Source: Rubripirellula sp.
GTDB lineage: Bacteria > Planctomycetota > Planctomycetia > Pirellulales > Pirellulaceae
Assembly (NCBI GenBank): GCA_028823035.1
Contig: JAPKCI010000039.1
Coordinates: 1 to 36,360 of the forward strand
Length of the DNA stretch: 36,360 bases
Direction of reading: 5' to 3'
Shown: positions 1-8,803 of the stretch, one piece after another
Layout: every line of letters starts with the position of its first letter
Position numbering within the stretch: the first letter of the stretch is position 1
Translations under genes and position numbers: made by a program
The notes under the pieces: generated by a model
What the model was told of the DNA's origin: nothing
Databases searched by the model: none
What the model saw: only the letters and a program-made list of their open reading frames with translations

Positions 1-522
1 CGGCCCAGCACCCGTGATGAGGACGTCCTCACCCAGGACAGGAAACGACAGTGCTGTGTGCACGGCATTTCCAAAGGGATCAAAAATCGAGGCTACGTCA
101 CGATCAATCGATGCATCGTGAGGCCATACATTCGTCACCGGCAGAGAAAGATACTCAGCGAATGCACCGGGGCGATTTACACCAATGCCCTTGGTGTCGG
201 CACACAGATGTCTTCGTCCGGCAAGGCAGTTGCGGCAGCGACCGCAGACCACATGCCCTTCGCCACTGACGATTTCTCCGGTTTGAAAATCCGAGACGTT
301 TGATCCGACGTCTACTATCTCGCCTACGAATTCGTGTCCGACAACCATCGGTACCGGTATTGTCGCCTGCGCCCAATTGTCCCATTTGTAGATGTGAACG
401 TCCGTGCCACAGATGCCTGTCCGATCAACTTTGATCAAAACATCATTGATACCGATCTTGGGCTCTGGTACGTCGGTCAGCGTGAGACCAGCTTGCGGTT
501 GTTGTTTGACAAGTGCTTTCAT
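1..522 (-). CDS. tdh: L-threonine 3-dehydrogenase, N-terminal 174 residues (C-terminus beyond window)
   Basis: Zinc-dependent medium-chain alcohol dehydrogenase that oxidises L-threonine to 2-amino-3-ketobutyrate with NAD+. The reverse strand reads open from an ATG at 522 to the window edge. It begins [12 protein letters not shown] and shows the catalytic-zinc motif ICGTDVHIY (about 39-47), the GHE zinc ligand motif in [11 protein letters not shown], the structural-zinc cysteines in [15 protein letters not shown] (about 99-113), and [14 protein letters not shown], which is typical of Tdh. It stops at ITGAGP, the start of the Rossmann glycine motif, so the NAD-binding half lies outside. No clear Shine-Dalgarno precedes the ATG. 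The partner 2-amino-3-ketobutyrate CoA ligase is not in view. Other threonine/sorbitol dehydrogenase relatives are possible, but the match to Tdh is close over the whole visible part. Confidence 0.92.
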   Translation of the reverse strand, partial: MKALVKQQPQAGLTLTDVPEPKIGINDVLIKVDRTGICGTDVHIYKWDNWAQATIPVPMVVGHEFVGEIVDVGSNVSDFQTGEIVSGEGHVVCGRCRNCLAGRRHLCADTKGIGVNRPGAFAEYLSLPVTNVWPHDASIDRDVASIFDPFGNAVHTALSFPVLGEDVLITGAGP

Positions 523-693
523 CAATTCAATATTCGTCTAAGTAAGGTCTTGCATGTACGTCTGGTCATGGCCATTCCCGTCAAGCGAGCTTTCGGGTGC
601 GCGTTCCCATGCGTGCGTAGTAGGAACTCTCGAACGCATCAAGAACGAGGGGCGTCAATTCTGTTCATGTTGCTCTGTATCAAGTGGCACTGT

Positions 694-759
694 GTCGTTT
701 GGCCGTACTCGCAACGTCGTTTGGCCGTACTCGCAACGTCGTTTGGCCGTACTCGCAAC
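694..759. repeat. tandem repeat, 3 x 22 bp, perfect
   Basis: Three identical consecutive 22-bp units start at 694, 716 and 738; the unit contains TTGGCCGTACTCGCAAC. The period is not a multiple of three and no gene covers it. It lies about 170 bp upstream of the tdh start and could have arisen by slippage. Confidence 0.95.
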
Positions 760-787
760 TTAACGATGAGTTGAGGGATATAAAAGG

Positions 788-809
788 GCTTCGCCAGTCA
801 TGGCGAGGC
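788..809 (-). terminator. hairpin, possible terminator for the leftward kinase transcript
   Basis: Arms TCGCCA (791-796) and TGGCGA (801-806) enclose a GTCA loop, and flanking GC/GC pairs extend the stem. On the minus strand the hairpin is followed by AGCCCTTTTA, a short T run, which would suit termination of transcripts from the kinase gene that ends at 1140. It is about 330 nt past the stop codon and the T run is short. Confidence 0.3.
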
Positions 810-1139
810 GATTTCCTGATGAGTTACCGTTGGTCTTTCCGTTGACGCCGCCTCTGCCAGCTCAGGAGGACGAAAAATTCCGGAATCAGGGCTTTCCCCA
901 TCTCCGTTAGTGTGATGGATAGCGTGTTCAGGGAGCAACCGTGTTCGCAAGTTTTGCTGTGACCGGCAGAGGATAAAAGAGGTGCCTGACAGAAAATTAA
1001 CGGACTTTTGATTCTGTGACGGAAATTGTTCCGCGTCGGTTCTTGGATTTCCACAGCAGGGTTGATGGTTGTGCGCGGCTGTGGCTAGCAAGCTTCGTTT
1101 CGTTGTAAGGCCGGTGGATCCGTTCAGATTGTCAGCGGT

Positions 1140-2912
1140 TCAAGTGAGCCGGTTGATCAGGTTTTGCAATATTTCACGCGAGATCGGTTTGCTGGCGTAC
1201 CCGTTCATGCCTGATTGCAGGCACGCCTTGCGATCGTCCTCGAGGGCCTGGGCTGTCAGAGCGATGATTGGAATGTGTTCTCCCAGTGCTTGCTCAAGTT
1301 CGCGAATTTTGGTCGTGGCTTCCAGTCCATCACAACCGGGCATGAGCACGTCCATCAAGATCAGGTCAAACCGTTTTTCGGCTGTCTGCCAACTTTTGAT
1401 GGCCTCAAGACCGTTGTTTGCGACGACGACTTCGTGGCCCCATTTCGAGAGCAAGTTAATCATCAGCGTCTGGTTGATGGGAGAATCCTCGGCCAGCAGA
1501 ACCTTCAGCCGCTTTCTGTCGGCGGGCGTCGGTTGCCTGCCACCGTTGTTGTTGGTGTTCGTAACGTGTGTCGAGCCAGCAGAATGGTCGTTGACGGAAG
1601 ATTCTTCGAGTTGAAGGGTGCCGTAAAACGAGCATCCGCAAGGCTCATTGTTCTTGCACCACAGGCGACCGTTCATTAACTCAATCAATTTCCTGGAAAT
1701 GGCCAGCCCCAAGCCAGTGCCGCCGTAGGAACGAGTCGATGACATGTCTGCTTGAGTGAAGGCAGAAAAAAGTAAATCGGTTTTACCTTCTGGTAATCCG
1801 ATTCCCGTGTCGCGAATCTCGAAACGCAGTTGAACCACGCCAGTCTGTGCACAGGGTTGGCGTTGAACAAATAAATCGATGCGTCCTTCGCCGGTGAACT
1901 TCAGAGAATTGCCTAAAAGATTGACCAGAATTTGTCGTATTCTTTCGGCATCACCCCGAAGTATTTCGGGCACGTCGTCAGAGATGGTTTGTGTAATCTC
2001 GATTCCCGCGATCCGACCCTGGATCTGAAAGATGGCCATTGTTTCATCAATCAACTTACGCAGATTGAAAGGTCGCAGTTCCAATCGAAGTGCATCCGCT
2101 TCGATGGTGGAAAAGTCCAAAACCTGATTGATGAGACTCATAAGTGATCGCGCGGACGATTTTACGGCCTGTGTATACTCGTGCTGTTGCGAATCAAGTT
2201 CTGTTTCCAATAGAAGTTCGGTCATTCCAATGACACCATTCATTGGTGTTCGCAGTTCATGGCTGATCGTTGCCAGAAAGTCAGTCTTTGCCCGATTGGC
2301 TAGCTCTGCGTTCCTCGTTACCAGTTTCAGTTCATTGGCCTGCTTGTGGAGTTTCGTTCTGGTGGACTCCAGCTTTTTAATTGTATTGCTTAGTTCCTCC
2401 GCACGATTCGCATCTGATATTTTCGTCGCGGCAATGGAGGCAATTGTTGTCAGCCATTCTTCATGACGTTCGGTGTAGAACCCAACCTGGCTATGCTCCG
2501 AATCAATGACGCCGATGCAGCGACCGTTCAACATGATGGGGACTGCCAGTTCGGAGAGCCGAAAGTCATCGTCGACGATGTAGCGTGGGTCCAAACGAGT
2601 GTCTGTTATGCGTTCGGGCTTCGCATGCAGGGCGACATTTCCCACAATTCCATCACCCACGGGGATCGTAATTGGATTCTTAATAGTGTGACCATCAGGA
2701 TTCTTTGGGCCATGCGCAGCTTTTTGAATCAGAACCTGCTGAACAGGGTCCAGAAGGTAGATCACACAGTCTTCAAAACCGATCCCAGCGGTCGCCCGAT
2801 CAGCGATAAGCCAGAAAATTTCTTCGAGAGTTGATCGTTGTAGTAGGTCGAGGGCAAACTGATGCAGCAGTTTGACAAAAGCGTCAGGCGACAGTTGTTC
2901 ATCGCTGGTCAT
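1140..2912 (-). CDS. cytoplasmic GAF-domain hybrid sensor histidine kinase
   Basis: A 590-residue hybrid kinase. Residues about 10-165 form a GAF domain. A short coiled segment (170-210) leads into HisKA with the phospho-acceptor His218 in FLATISHELRTPMNG. The HATPase domain shows the N box (NLLGNSLKF, 331-339), the G1 box (DTGIG, 368-372) and the G2 box (GGTGLGLAIS, 397-406). A linker rich in Asn, Thr and Gly (440-465) joins a C-terminal receiver domain with acidic residues E475/D476, phospho-acceptor Asp521 (LILMDVLMPG) and Lys575 (SKPI). No membrane segment is present, so it should sense a cytosolic signal through GAF. No separate response regulator is adjacent; output probably passes to an Hpt protein or DNA-binding regulator elsewhere. 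Two dyads lie upstream of the start. The ATG at 2912 lacks a strong Shine-Dalgarno. Confidence 0.93.
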   Translation of the reverse strand: MTSDEQLSPDAFVKLLHQFALDLLQRSTLEEIFWLIADRATAGIGFEDCVIYLLDPVQQVLIQKAAHGPKNPDGHTIKNPITIPVGDGIVGNVALHAKPERITDTRLDPRYIVDDDFRLSELAVPIMLNGRCIGVIDSEHSQVGFYTERHEEWLTTIASIAATKISDANRAEELSNTIKKLESTRTKLHKQANELKLVTRNAELANRAKTDFLATISHELRTPMNGVIGMTELLLETELDSQQHEYTQAVKSSARSLMSLINQVLDFSTIEADALRLELRPFNLRKLIDETMAIFQIQGRIAGIEITQTISDDVPEILRGDAERIRQILVNLLGNSLKFTGEGRIDLFVQRQPCAQTGVVQLRFEIRDTGIGLPEGKTDLLFSAFTQADMSSTRSYGGTGLGLAISRKLIELMNGRLWCKNNEPCGCSFYGTLQLEESSVNDHSAGSTHVTNTNNNGGRQPTPADRKRLKVLLAEDSPINQTLMINLLSKWGHEVVVANNGLEAIKSWQTAEKRFDLILMDVLMPGCDGLEATTKIRELEQALGEHIPIIALTAQALEDDRKACLQSGMNGYASKPISREILQNLINRLT

Positions 2913-2952
2913 GGTGAATCTGGCTTAACCTGCAATCGTTCGGGATCCAATA

Positions 2953-2970
2953 TGCATGCGTTTGCATGCA
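2953..2970. promoter_or_regulatory. perfect dyad TGCATGC-GTTT-GCATGCA upstream of kinase gene
   Basis: Seven-base arms separated by GTTT, centred about 50 bp upstream of the kinase ATG. It could be an operator or form a hairpin in the 5' leader of the kinase mRNA. Function is inferred only from position and symmetry. Confidence 0.4.
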
Positions 2971-3175
2971 CTTGTGAACAAGTTCTCGGCTGCTTGTAAC
3001 GTGCTCGTATTCTGGCCAGTCCGTGGGGAATCCGCGGCTGACTATCTGATTGGTTTTTGTTCAGCTAATGTGCGATATTGTCAGACCATTGTGCGGGTAA
3101 GGAAAGATTGTACTCCCCTTAACAATGTACCCGATGCACCTTGGTTTGTGGGGTGTAGGCAGTGAGCGTTTTGTT

Positions 3176-3199
3176 CATGCCAATCGGCCGCTTGGCATG
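3176..3199. promoter_or_regulatory. 24-bp inverted repeat, operator-like
   Basis: CATGCCAA (3176-3183) and TTGGCATG (3192-3199) are perfect 8-bp arms around an 8-bp GC-rich spacer. The size and symmetry resemble a homodimeric regulator site. It shares the GCATG/CATGC core with the dyad at 2953-2970, which may mean one protein binds both. Confidence 0.4.
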
Positions 3200-3564
3200 C
3201 TGATACGGCAAATGTTACAGATGTTCCGATTGCCTCATTCTTTAGATGGCTATAAAAAATGGTGTAACGTAAGCGTGTGGGTACTGCCGCTCTCCCCTTG
3301 CGAAGCTCGGCAGACGGGAATGTCAGCAGATGGGGGAAAGCATCGTTGGGACATCTGGAAACAGACGTGAGAAATGTGCCACAGCGCTGACCGCACCAGG
3401 TTCGAACTGGACGTTTTTGGCTGGTAGCTGAACCTCAATGTCTGACGCCATCTGCTTTGGGATGTCATTTTCGGACTTGCGAAACTGTGGTGTAGAGGAA
3501 AAAATGACCGAGTGGCGATTGGGGGGATGGTTATAGAATTCTGGTTGTTTTTGGGGCACACGTT

Positions 3565-4833
3565 ATGTCGAATCTGGTTTTGAGTCGTCGGTCTTTTCTT
3601 GCATCGGCATCAGCTTCCGCCATCGCCGGCGGGATAATGAACTCAGCGGTTGGTATCCGTCCGACCGGTATTGGTGTTCGCCAAATCACTCATGGCCCCA
3701 AGCATCATTGGTTTGGGTACTACGATAAGTTGCAGTTTGATCCCACCGCACGTTATGTATTGGGGATGCAGGTTGATTTTGAACATCGTAGCCCGCGAAC
3801 TGATGATCAAATCAAAATTGGGATGGTTGATCTTGAGCATGAAGATCGTTGGATCGACTTGGGGAAAAGTCATGCCTGGTGTTGGCAGCAGGGTTGCATG
3901 CTGCAATGGCTCCCGGGATCACAACGGGAAATCATTTGGAATGATCGACAAGGGGATCGGTTCGTTGCCCAGATCATGGATGTGGTTTCGGGCAGGTCCC
4001 GAACTGTCCAGCATCCCGTTTATTGTGTCAGTCCCGATGGCAAGCATGCGGTTGCACCCGATTTTCGACGCATCAACGATGTGCGTCCAGGTTATGGGTA
4101 TACGGGGATCGACGATCCGCATGGCGATGATCCGGCACCTCAGGATTCCGGGATTGTGCACATCGATCTGGTAACCGGCAAAGTGAATCTGGTTCTTTCC
4201 CTTGCGGACATTGCCAGGTTGGGCGAAATTCCCAATCAGCAATTGGGGATCAAGCATTATTTTAACCATCTGCTGTTCAGTCCGGATGGTTCACGTTTCA
4301 TTGCCCTGCACCGCTGGCGATATCCCGATGGATCGCGTTTGACTCGGGCGATTACAGCCAGACGTGACGGGACGGATGTGAGAATCTTTTGTCCCAACGG
4401 TTACACCTCTCATTTCATTTGGCAGGACAACGAGCACATTTTGGCCCAATCTCGGCACTGGGATGGCAACGAGGGTTGGGGAAACTTTCTGTTCAAAGAT
4501 GTCGATGGCGGTGGAATGGTGCGTGAAGTCGGGCGTGGTGTGCTTGATCCCAGCGGTCATCTCAGTTATCTGCCCGGTGGGCAGTGGATCCTCAATGACA
4601 CCTATCCAAAAACAAAGGCCAGGATGCAAACGCCCCACCTGTATCATGTGGCTTCAGGAAAAAGAGTCGATTTGGGAAGCTTTCATTTACCTGCTGTTTA
4701 CAAGGGTGAATGGCGAGTCGACACGCACCCAAGATTTTCACCCGATGGTAAAATCGTCTGCATTGATGCTCCGGTTCAGGGTCAGGGACGACAATTGCAC
4801 CTGATCGATATCAGTGATGTGATCGGAAGATAG
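3565..4833 (+). CDS. Tat-exported beta-propeller protein of unknown function
   Basis: A 422-residue protein with a twin-arginine signal: SRRSFLA at 7-13 followed by an Ala/Ser/Gly-rich stretch to about residue 30, so it is probably folded before export. The mature part has repeated blade-like segments with SPDG/DPTARY turns (FDPTARYVLG, VSPDGKHAV, FSPDGSRFI, FSPDGKIVC) typical of TolB/WD40-like propellers. It also carries distinctive conserved-looking stretches HHWFGYYDK, AWCWQQGCMLQW and FRRINDVRPGYGY. I recall similar proteins of this length as conserved hypotheticals in planctomycetes, but no reaction is known to me. A carbohydrate-related role is possible given the sulfatases in the window. 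The ATG at 3565 follows GGGGCACACGTT; the ribosome site is weak. It is not in an operon. Confidence 0.8.
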   Translation: MSNLVLSRRSFLASASASAIAGGIMNSAVGIRPTGIGVRQITHGPKHHWFGYYDKLQFDPTARYVLGMQVDFEHRSPRTDDQIKIGMVDLEHEDRWIDLGKSHAWCWQQGCMLQWLPGSQREIIWNDRQGDRFVAQIMDVVSGRSRTVQHPVYCVSPDGKHAVAPDFRRINDVRPGYGYTGIDDPHGDDPAPQDSGIVHIDLVTGKVNLVLSLADIARLGEIPNQQLGIKHYFNHLLFSPDGSRFIALHRWRYPDGSRLTRAITARRDGTDVRIFCPNGYTSHFIWQDNEHILAQSRHWDGNEGWGNFLFKDVDGGGMVREVGRGVLDPSGHLSYLPGGQWILNDTYPKTKARMQTPHLYHVASGKRVDLGSFHLPAVYKGEWRVDTHPRFSPDGKIVCIDAPVQGQGRQLHLIDISDVIGR

Positions 4834-4900
4834 TTTTATGCCGAGCAAAATTCATGTGCTGGCTACTGATAAGACGGCTGGATACCCCTCGAGTTTAAGC

Positions 4901-4936
4901 ACCCGAAACTGAACCCGAAACTGAACTTGAAACTAC
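4901..4936. repeat. tandem repeat, 3 x 12 bp (third copy degenerate)
   Basis: ACCCGAAACTGA occurs at 4901-4912 and 4913-4924, followed by the related ACTTGAAACTAC at 4925-4936. It lies 68 nt after the propeller gene's stop codon. Confidence 0.85.
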
Positions 4937-4992
4937 CCCGTGGTGTGTGCTTTCTGTCCTGCAGTCTTCGTTTGGAATTGGTTATGACCTGC

Positions 4993-5010
4993 CGAACCCG
5001 CAGGGGTTCG
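4993..5010. other. hairpin CGAACCC-GCAG-GGGTTCG
   Basis: A perfect 7-bp stem with a 4-nt loop, between the propeller gene and the FHA-ABC gene. No T run follows on either strand, so I do not call it an intrinsic terminator. It may be part of the FHA-ABC mRNA leader. Confidence 0.45.
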
Positions 5011-5131
5011 AGCAAAAGTTGAGCAGATGAGCAGTAGTCGTTCTATATTTTGTTGCGTCCGTCTTTCGGATATTGAAACTTCATGCTGCGTCCGATGGCC
5101 CTGAAACACAATCAAAAGAGGCCCAACAACG

Positions 5132-7534
5132 ATGACGCTTGAGTATGGCAGGAATCTGGCAGGAAACAATATCGTTCGATACGCTTGCCCCGCATGCAAC
5201 ACGCGTCTGACGTCACTACTGATGGAAGCCGGGAATGTTGAAGGATGCCCTGAATGCGGTCAGGGGTTTCGGGTGCCGGGTCAGAAAAAGCTTGCGGAGT
5301 TTCAGGCTAGAGACTTAGCAAAATTGAAAGAAAAGGAAAGGAAGAAGGAGGGGAAAGCTAAAGAGAGAATCCTACGCAAGGAAGCCAAACGTCGTGTGGA
5401 TGGCATGGATTCAGATCGTCCCAATGAGACTCTGTCTAAGAGCAAGCATGCGCTGGCATCGCTTGCCGAGCATGCGAAGACGTTCGTTGAGAGCGCGGTA
5501 AACGAAGCACGCAGGGACATCGATGACACCGAGCTGATCACGGTTGAAAAAAAGGTGGTGATTGGCCGTTCGTCAAAGCACGCCGACTGGTTGGTTCCCG
5601 ATCCTGCTGTTTCTCGAAAGCACGCATCCGTCTCCATGGAAAATGGCCAACTCGTACTCAGGGATCTGGGGAGTCGGGGCGGTGTCGTCCTGAATTCGAA
5701 CAAAATTGCAGCCAAGACGAATCACGTGCTGTCCGGGGGCGATGTGATCCGAGTTGGACCGGCTGAATTTCAAGTCGTGGGACAGGGATTACGGGTCATT
5801 TCCAGAGGTGACCATGCTCATTTGGTTTGTCACGATTTGACCAAGGAAGTGCAGGCTACCGATGGAAGTGGAAAACTCAGGATTTTGAACAATGTACATC
5901 TGGACATTGAACCATCAAATTTTGTTGTGCTTCTGGGGCCCAGCGGATCTGGGAAATCAACGCTCATGAATGCGCTGAGTGGAAGGTCGTTGGCGACAGA
6001 TGGAGAGGTCCTGTTGAATCAGGAAAATCTGTATGTAAATTTCGACCGTTTAAAAACACGCATGGCGACGGTGCCGCAGAAAGATTTGCTTCACAGCAGT
6101 CTCTCGCTCTGTGCTGCCCTGAACTATACCGCGGGGCTTCGGCTTCCGAATGATCTTAGCCTGCAGGAAAGAAGTTCCCGCGTGGAGCAAGTGATTGGCG
6201 AGGTTGAGATGAATGAACGTGCCAGTTCTGCTATTTCGACTTACAGCGGCGGTCAGGTCAAACGGGCTAGTCTTGCCAATGAGTTGTTGCCCAATCCGAG
6301 CTTGTTGTTCATTGATGAAGCCACCTCTGGTCTGGATGAACACAGCGACAAGGAAATCATGGCAATGCTTCGGGGTTTGGCTGACGCAGGCAAGACAATT
6401 CTGTGCATCACCCATAACCTTGGCAACGTCCAGCAATATGTACACACACTTGTGGTCATGGCAAACGGAGGGTATCTGGCATTTGTTGGCAGTCCGTCCG
6501 AGGCGTTGCAGTACTTTGAAATTGATGATCTGGGTGAGCTGTATTTGCGTTTGAAGGATCAGGAAGGTAATGCGTGGGCAAAGCAGTTCGAAAAGACGCG
6601 TCGCGGCACCCAGACGCGTGCCAATACGGCCAGAAAAACTTCGGACGAAGTTGGGATCACGATTGAACGTGAGCAGATTTCTGGTTTGCAACGGTTCGGA
6701 CTGATCGCGAGGCATGGGCGAGTCGTGCTCAGACGAATCCTTGAGTTGCAAATCAAGGACATGAATTCGCTGGTTGTTGCGATTGCCCAGCCCATTTTTG
6801 TCTTTTTCCTGATCTGGATTGTGTTCGGCGATATTTCAAATGGGCCGCAAGAGTATCAGGAAGGAATGGCAATCCTGTTCCTGCTGGGGATTAGCACCTT
6901 CTGGTTTGGGTGCAGTAATTCAGCAAAAGAGATCGTCAAAGAACGCGAGCTGTATGATCGAGAGCGAAACGCCGGTCTGAGTGCGATTGGTTACCTCGTG
7001 TCAAAAACGCTTTTCTTGTACGGGATGACAGTGTGTCAGGCTGGTTTCCTGTTTGCCGCTACGAAGCTTGCCACGGGTTTGGGTGGGAGCTTTGTTTTTT
7101 ATGCGATCAGCCTGCTGGCGATAGGCGGCTGTGGGGTTGCGTTGGGACTTGCCATTTCAGTCCTTTCTCCCAACACAGACGTTGCGTCCACTGCCGTCCC
7201 TCTGGCGATCATTCCACAGGTTATTTTAGCGGGAATGCTCAAGCCGCTGGATGGGTTTTCGGAAGCGATTGCCTGGATCGCCGCACCAAGCTATTGGTGT
7301 TTTGGCAGTTTGTGTTCTACGTGGAATGAAGAATGGTCCAGACGACTGCTGATGGATGACATGTTCGCGCAGAGACACTACTGGGTCTCACTACTATTGA
7401 TTGCAGTCTTTACCATGTGCTTTTTCACCATCTGTGGGGCGAAATTACAGGGCATCAAAGTCGCTGAACTGAGCAGAACAGCAGAATTGGAAAGTTGGCT
7501 CAAGAAGCGATTGGTGTCAGATATTCAGGATTGA
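5132..7534 (+). CDS. zinc ribbon-FHA-ABC (ABCG-type) fusion transporter
   Basis: An 800-residue single-chain half transporter. Residues 19-42 hold a zinc ribbon (CPAC ... CPEC). A highly charged Lys/Glu helix follows (52-90). An FHA domain occupies about 140-215 (IGRSS, SRKHA, LRDLGSRGG), a fold that binds phosphothreonine. The ABC domain has Walker A GPSGSGKST (269-277), Q-loop near Q316, signature YSGGQVKRA (371-379), Walker B LLFIDEA (391-397) and H-loop H428. An ABC2-type membrane domain fills 545-770 with about six hydrophobic helices. Domain order ATPase then membrane, and the ALQYFE segment, fit the ABCG/White class. FHA-ABC fusions such as mycobacterial Rv1747 are regulated by Ser/Thr kinases, so the same is inferred here. 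The substrate is unknown. AGAGG lies 10 nt upstream of the ATG. Confidence 0.92.
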   Translation: MTLEYGRNLAGNNIVRYACPACNTRLTSLLMEAGNVEGCPECGQGFRVPGQKKLAEFQARDLAKLKEKERKKEGKAKERILRKEAKRRVDGMDSDRPNETLSKSKHALASLAEHAKTFVESAVNEARRDIDDTELITVEKKVVIGRSSKHADWLVPDPAVSRKHASVSMENGQLVLRDLGSRGGVVLNSNKIAAKTNHVLSGGDVIRVGPAEFQVVGQGLRVISRGDHAHLVCHDLTKEVQATDGSGKLRILNNVHLDIEPSNFVVLLGPSGSGKSTLMNALSGRSLATDGEVLLNQENLYVNFDRLKTRMATVPQKDLLHSSLSLCAALNYTAGLRLPNDLSLQERSSRVEQVIGEVEMNERASSAISTYSGGQVKRASLANELLPNPSLLFIDEATSGLDEHSDKEIMAMLRGLADAGKTILCITHNLGNVQQYVHTLVVMANGGYLAFVGSPSEALQYFEIDDLGELYLRLKDQEGNAWAKQFEKTRRGTQTRANTARKTSDEVGITIEREQISGLQRFGLIARHGRVVLRRILELQIKDMNSLVVAIAQPIFVFFLIWIVFGDISNGPQEYQEGMAILFLLGISTFWFGCSNSAKEIVKERELYDRERNAGLSAIGYLVSKTLFLYGMTVCQAGFLFAATKLATGLGGSFVFYAISLLAIGGCGVALGLAISVLSPNTDVASTAVPLAIIPQVILAGMLKPLDGFSEAIAWIAAPSYWCFGSLCSTWNEEWSRRLLMDDMFAQRHYWVSLLLIAVFTMCFFTICGAKLQGIKVAELSRTAELESWLKKRLVSDIQD

Positions 7535-7563
7535 TCTTTTGCGACTGGAATTAGTCGACGTTG

Positions 7564-7588
7564 AGCAGTTTTCTCCCTGAAAGCTGCT
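7564..7588. terminator. hairpin between convergent genes, possible terminator
   Basis: Arms AGCAGTTTTC (7564-7573) and GAAAGCTGCT (7579-7588) form a 10-bp stem with one T-G pair and a TCCCT loop. It lies 30 nt after the stop of the FHA-ABC gene and about 70 nt beyond the end of the opposing efflux block. There is no T run, so intrinsic termination is uncertain. Confidence 0.4.
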
Positions 7589-7660
7589 GAGGACGAGTGC
7601 AGGGATGGATTGCTGAAACGTGTGGAAAGTCATCGCAGGTAGGGAATACACGGCTCTTTT

Positions 7661-8803
7661 TTAAGCGTGTCTCAGCGCTGGAACGATCTCTGTTCGCGCC
7701 GCGTGGATTGCTGGAGCGATTCCGGCTAGGGTTCCTGCAACCACGGCAACGAGAATCCCGATCATTGCCAAGCGGAGTGAGGGTGTGAACGCAATCGCGA
7801 CAGCTTCAGCTCCAACCGAGAGACTGCTCAAATCGAGCACCAGCATGGCAGCACTGACTCCGAAGATGCCGCCAGTAATGCTCAGCACAATGCTTTCGAT
7901 CAGGACCAGACGAAACACTTGTGGACCTGAGAAACCAATGGTTTGCAGGACAGCGTGTTCCTTGGTGCGATCTTGTACCGACATAACGCTCGTTGTTGCG
8001 ACCAAAGACAAAACGAGACCGACACAGGCGTAGCCGAGATAGTGTGCCATGCTGATGAGTTGCGCGAGATCTCCCAGGCTTTTGGCCTGAAAAACTCCTT
8101 TGGGCCGAGTGTCCGTTTCGACTGGGCCAGCACGATACATTGCGTCGATCTCGCTGCATTTAGCGACCGGGTCGACGCCTTCATCCAACATGATTTCCAG
8201 TTGCGTTACCGTCCCTACGCCGTTCATACCCTTTCTTCGTTGCAGAAACTCAAGGTGGGAATAAATGTAGTTTTCTTCTCCGGGATCATTGCTTTGAAAG
8301 ATGCCAGCAATGTCCACACTGAGGTCGCCAATTGAGAACTTGTCCCCGACCTTGATTCCTCGGCGACTGGCAACCGATCGTCCGATGACCGCAGCATTCT
8401 GGTGATCTTCAAATTCAGACCAATCCCCCGTGGTCAGCTCAAAATCTCTTGCTTTCCGCAGTTTCTTTGGGGGCACACCGTAGAACACAACGACATCGAG
8501 GCTGGCTCGGCAGTTGTTGGTGAAAACTTGCACAGGCATCACTTCTTTGACGCCTGCTAATCGTCCAATCTGCAGGTCGTAGTCTTGCGGCAAATGGCTG
8601 GTAGCCGGGCAAAATTTGTTCTTTTGAAATGAAATCAGCGTGCCTTTTGATTCTTGTCTCGTCTTCAGATCATTCATTCCTTCCTGAACGGCTCCGACGA
8701 AACAAAAAACAAACAGTGCTACCGCAGAGCCGGTGACGGTCAAGATCGTACGCGAGCGGTGTCGCCACAGTGTTTTGAAAATGTAGGGTATGAATTTGAT
8801 CAT
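7661..8803 (-). CDS. FtsX/MacB-type permease subunit, last gene of efflux block
   Basis: A 380-residue ABC3-type permease. One hydrophobic helix near residues 18-40 precedes a large periplasmic MacB-like domain (about 45-260). Three hydrophobic helices follow in the C-terminal 115 residues, around the loop [29 protein letters not shown] with the typical E-x2-VLxTIGxS coupling motif. The C-terminus [19 protein letters not shown] matches the usual P-A-x2-A-x3-P-x3-LR ending of this family. The start overlaps the ATPase gene's stop by four bases, so translation is coupled. It probably pairs with the ATPase at 8800-9549 and with the other FtsX protein (11771-12988), perhaps as a heterodimer. Substrate unknown. 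Confidence 0.9.
   Translation of the reverse strand: MIKFIPYIFKTLWRHRSRTILTVTGSAVALFVFCFVGAVQEGMNDLKTRQESKGTLISFQKNKFCPATSHLPQDYDLQIGRLAGVKEVMPVQVFTNNCRASLDVVVFYGVPPKKLRKARDFELTTGDWSEFEDHQNAAVIGRSVASRRGIKVGDKFSIGDLSVDIAGIFQSNDPGEENYIYSHLEFLQRRKGMNGVGTVTQLEIMLDEGVDPVAKCSEIDAMYRAGPVETDTRPKGVFQAKSLGDLAQLISMAHYLGYACVGLVLSLVATTSVMSVQDRTKEHAVLQTIGFSGPQVFRLVLIESIVLSITGGIFGVSAAMLVLDLSSLSVGAEAVAIAFTPSLRLAMIGILVAVVAGTLAGIAPAIHAARTEIVPALRHA

Larger units (their letters stand above)
523..1139. other. intergenic region without a convincing gene
   Basis: This 617-bp stretch separates the starts of tdh and the end of the kinase gene. It holds a three-copy 22-bp tandem repeat (694-759) and a hairpin (788-809). 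Open frames on both strands here have no recognisable domain or start signal, and I do not call any of them. Confidence 0.6.
2913..3564. other. divergent intergenic region between kinase and Tat propeller genes
   Basis: This 652-bp region lies between genes transcribed away from each other, so it should carry both promoters. I see two perfect dyads (2953-2970 and 3176-3199) but no convincing -35/-10 pair and no recognisable small gene. Confidence 0.55.
4834..5131. other. intergenic region with a 12-bp repeat and a hairpin
   Basis: This 298-bp gap contains a degenerate 12-bp tandem repeat (4901-4936) and a GC-rich hairpin (4993-5010). No gene was recognised. The downstream gene has an AGAGG sequence 10 nt before its ATG. 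Confidence 0.5.

Noticed and set aside
334-774. 146-codon gene on the plus strand
   Set aside because: It overlaps the clear tdh gene on the other strand and runs through the 22-bp repeats.
798-1091. 97-codon gene downstream of the kinase
   Set aside because: No Shine-Dalgarno, no recognisable domain and low-complexity composition.
4993-5010. Intrinsic terminator for the propeller gene
   Set aside because: The hairpin is good but no T run follows on either strand and it is 160 nt past the stop.
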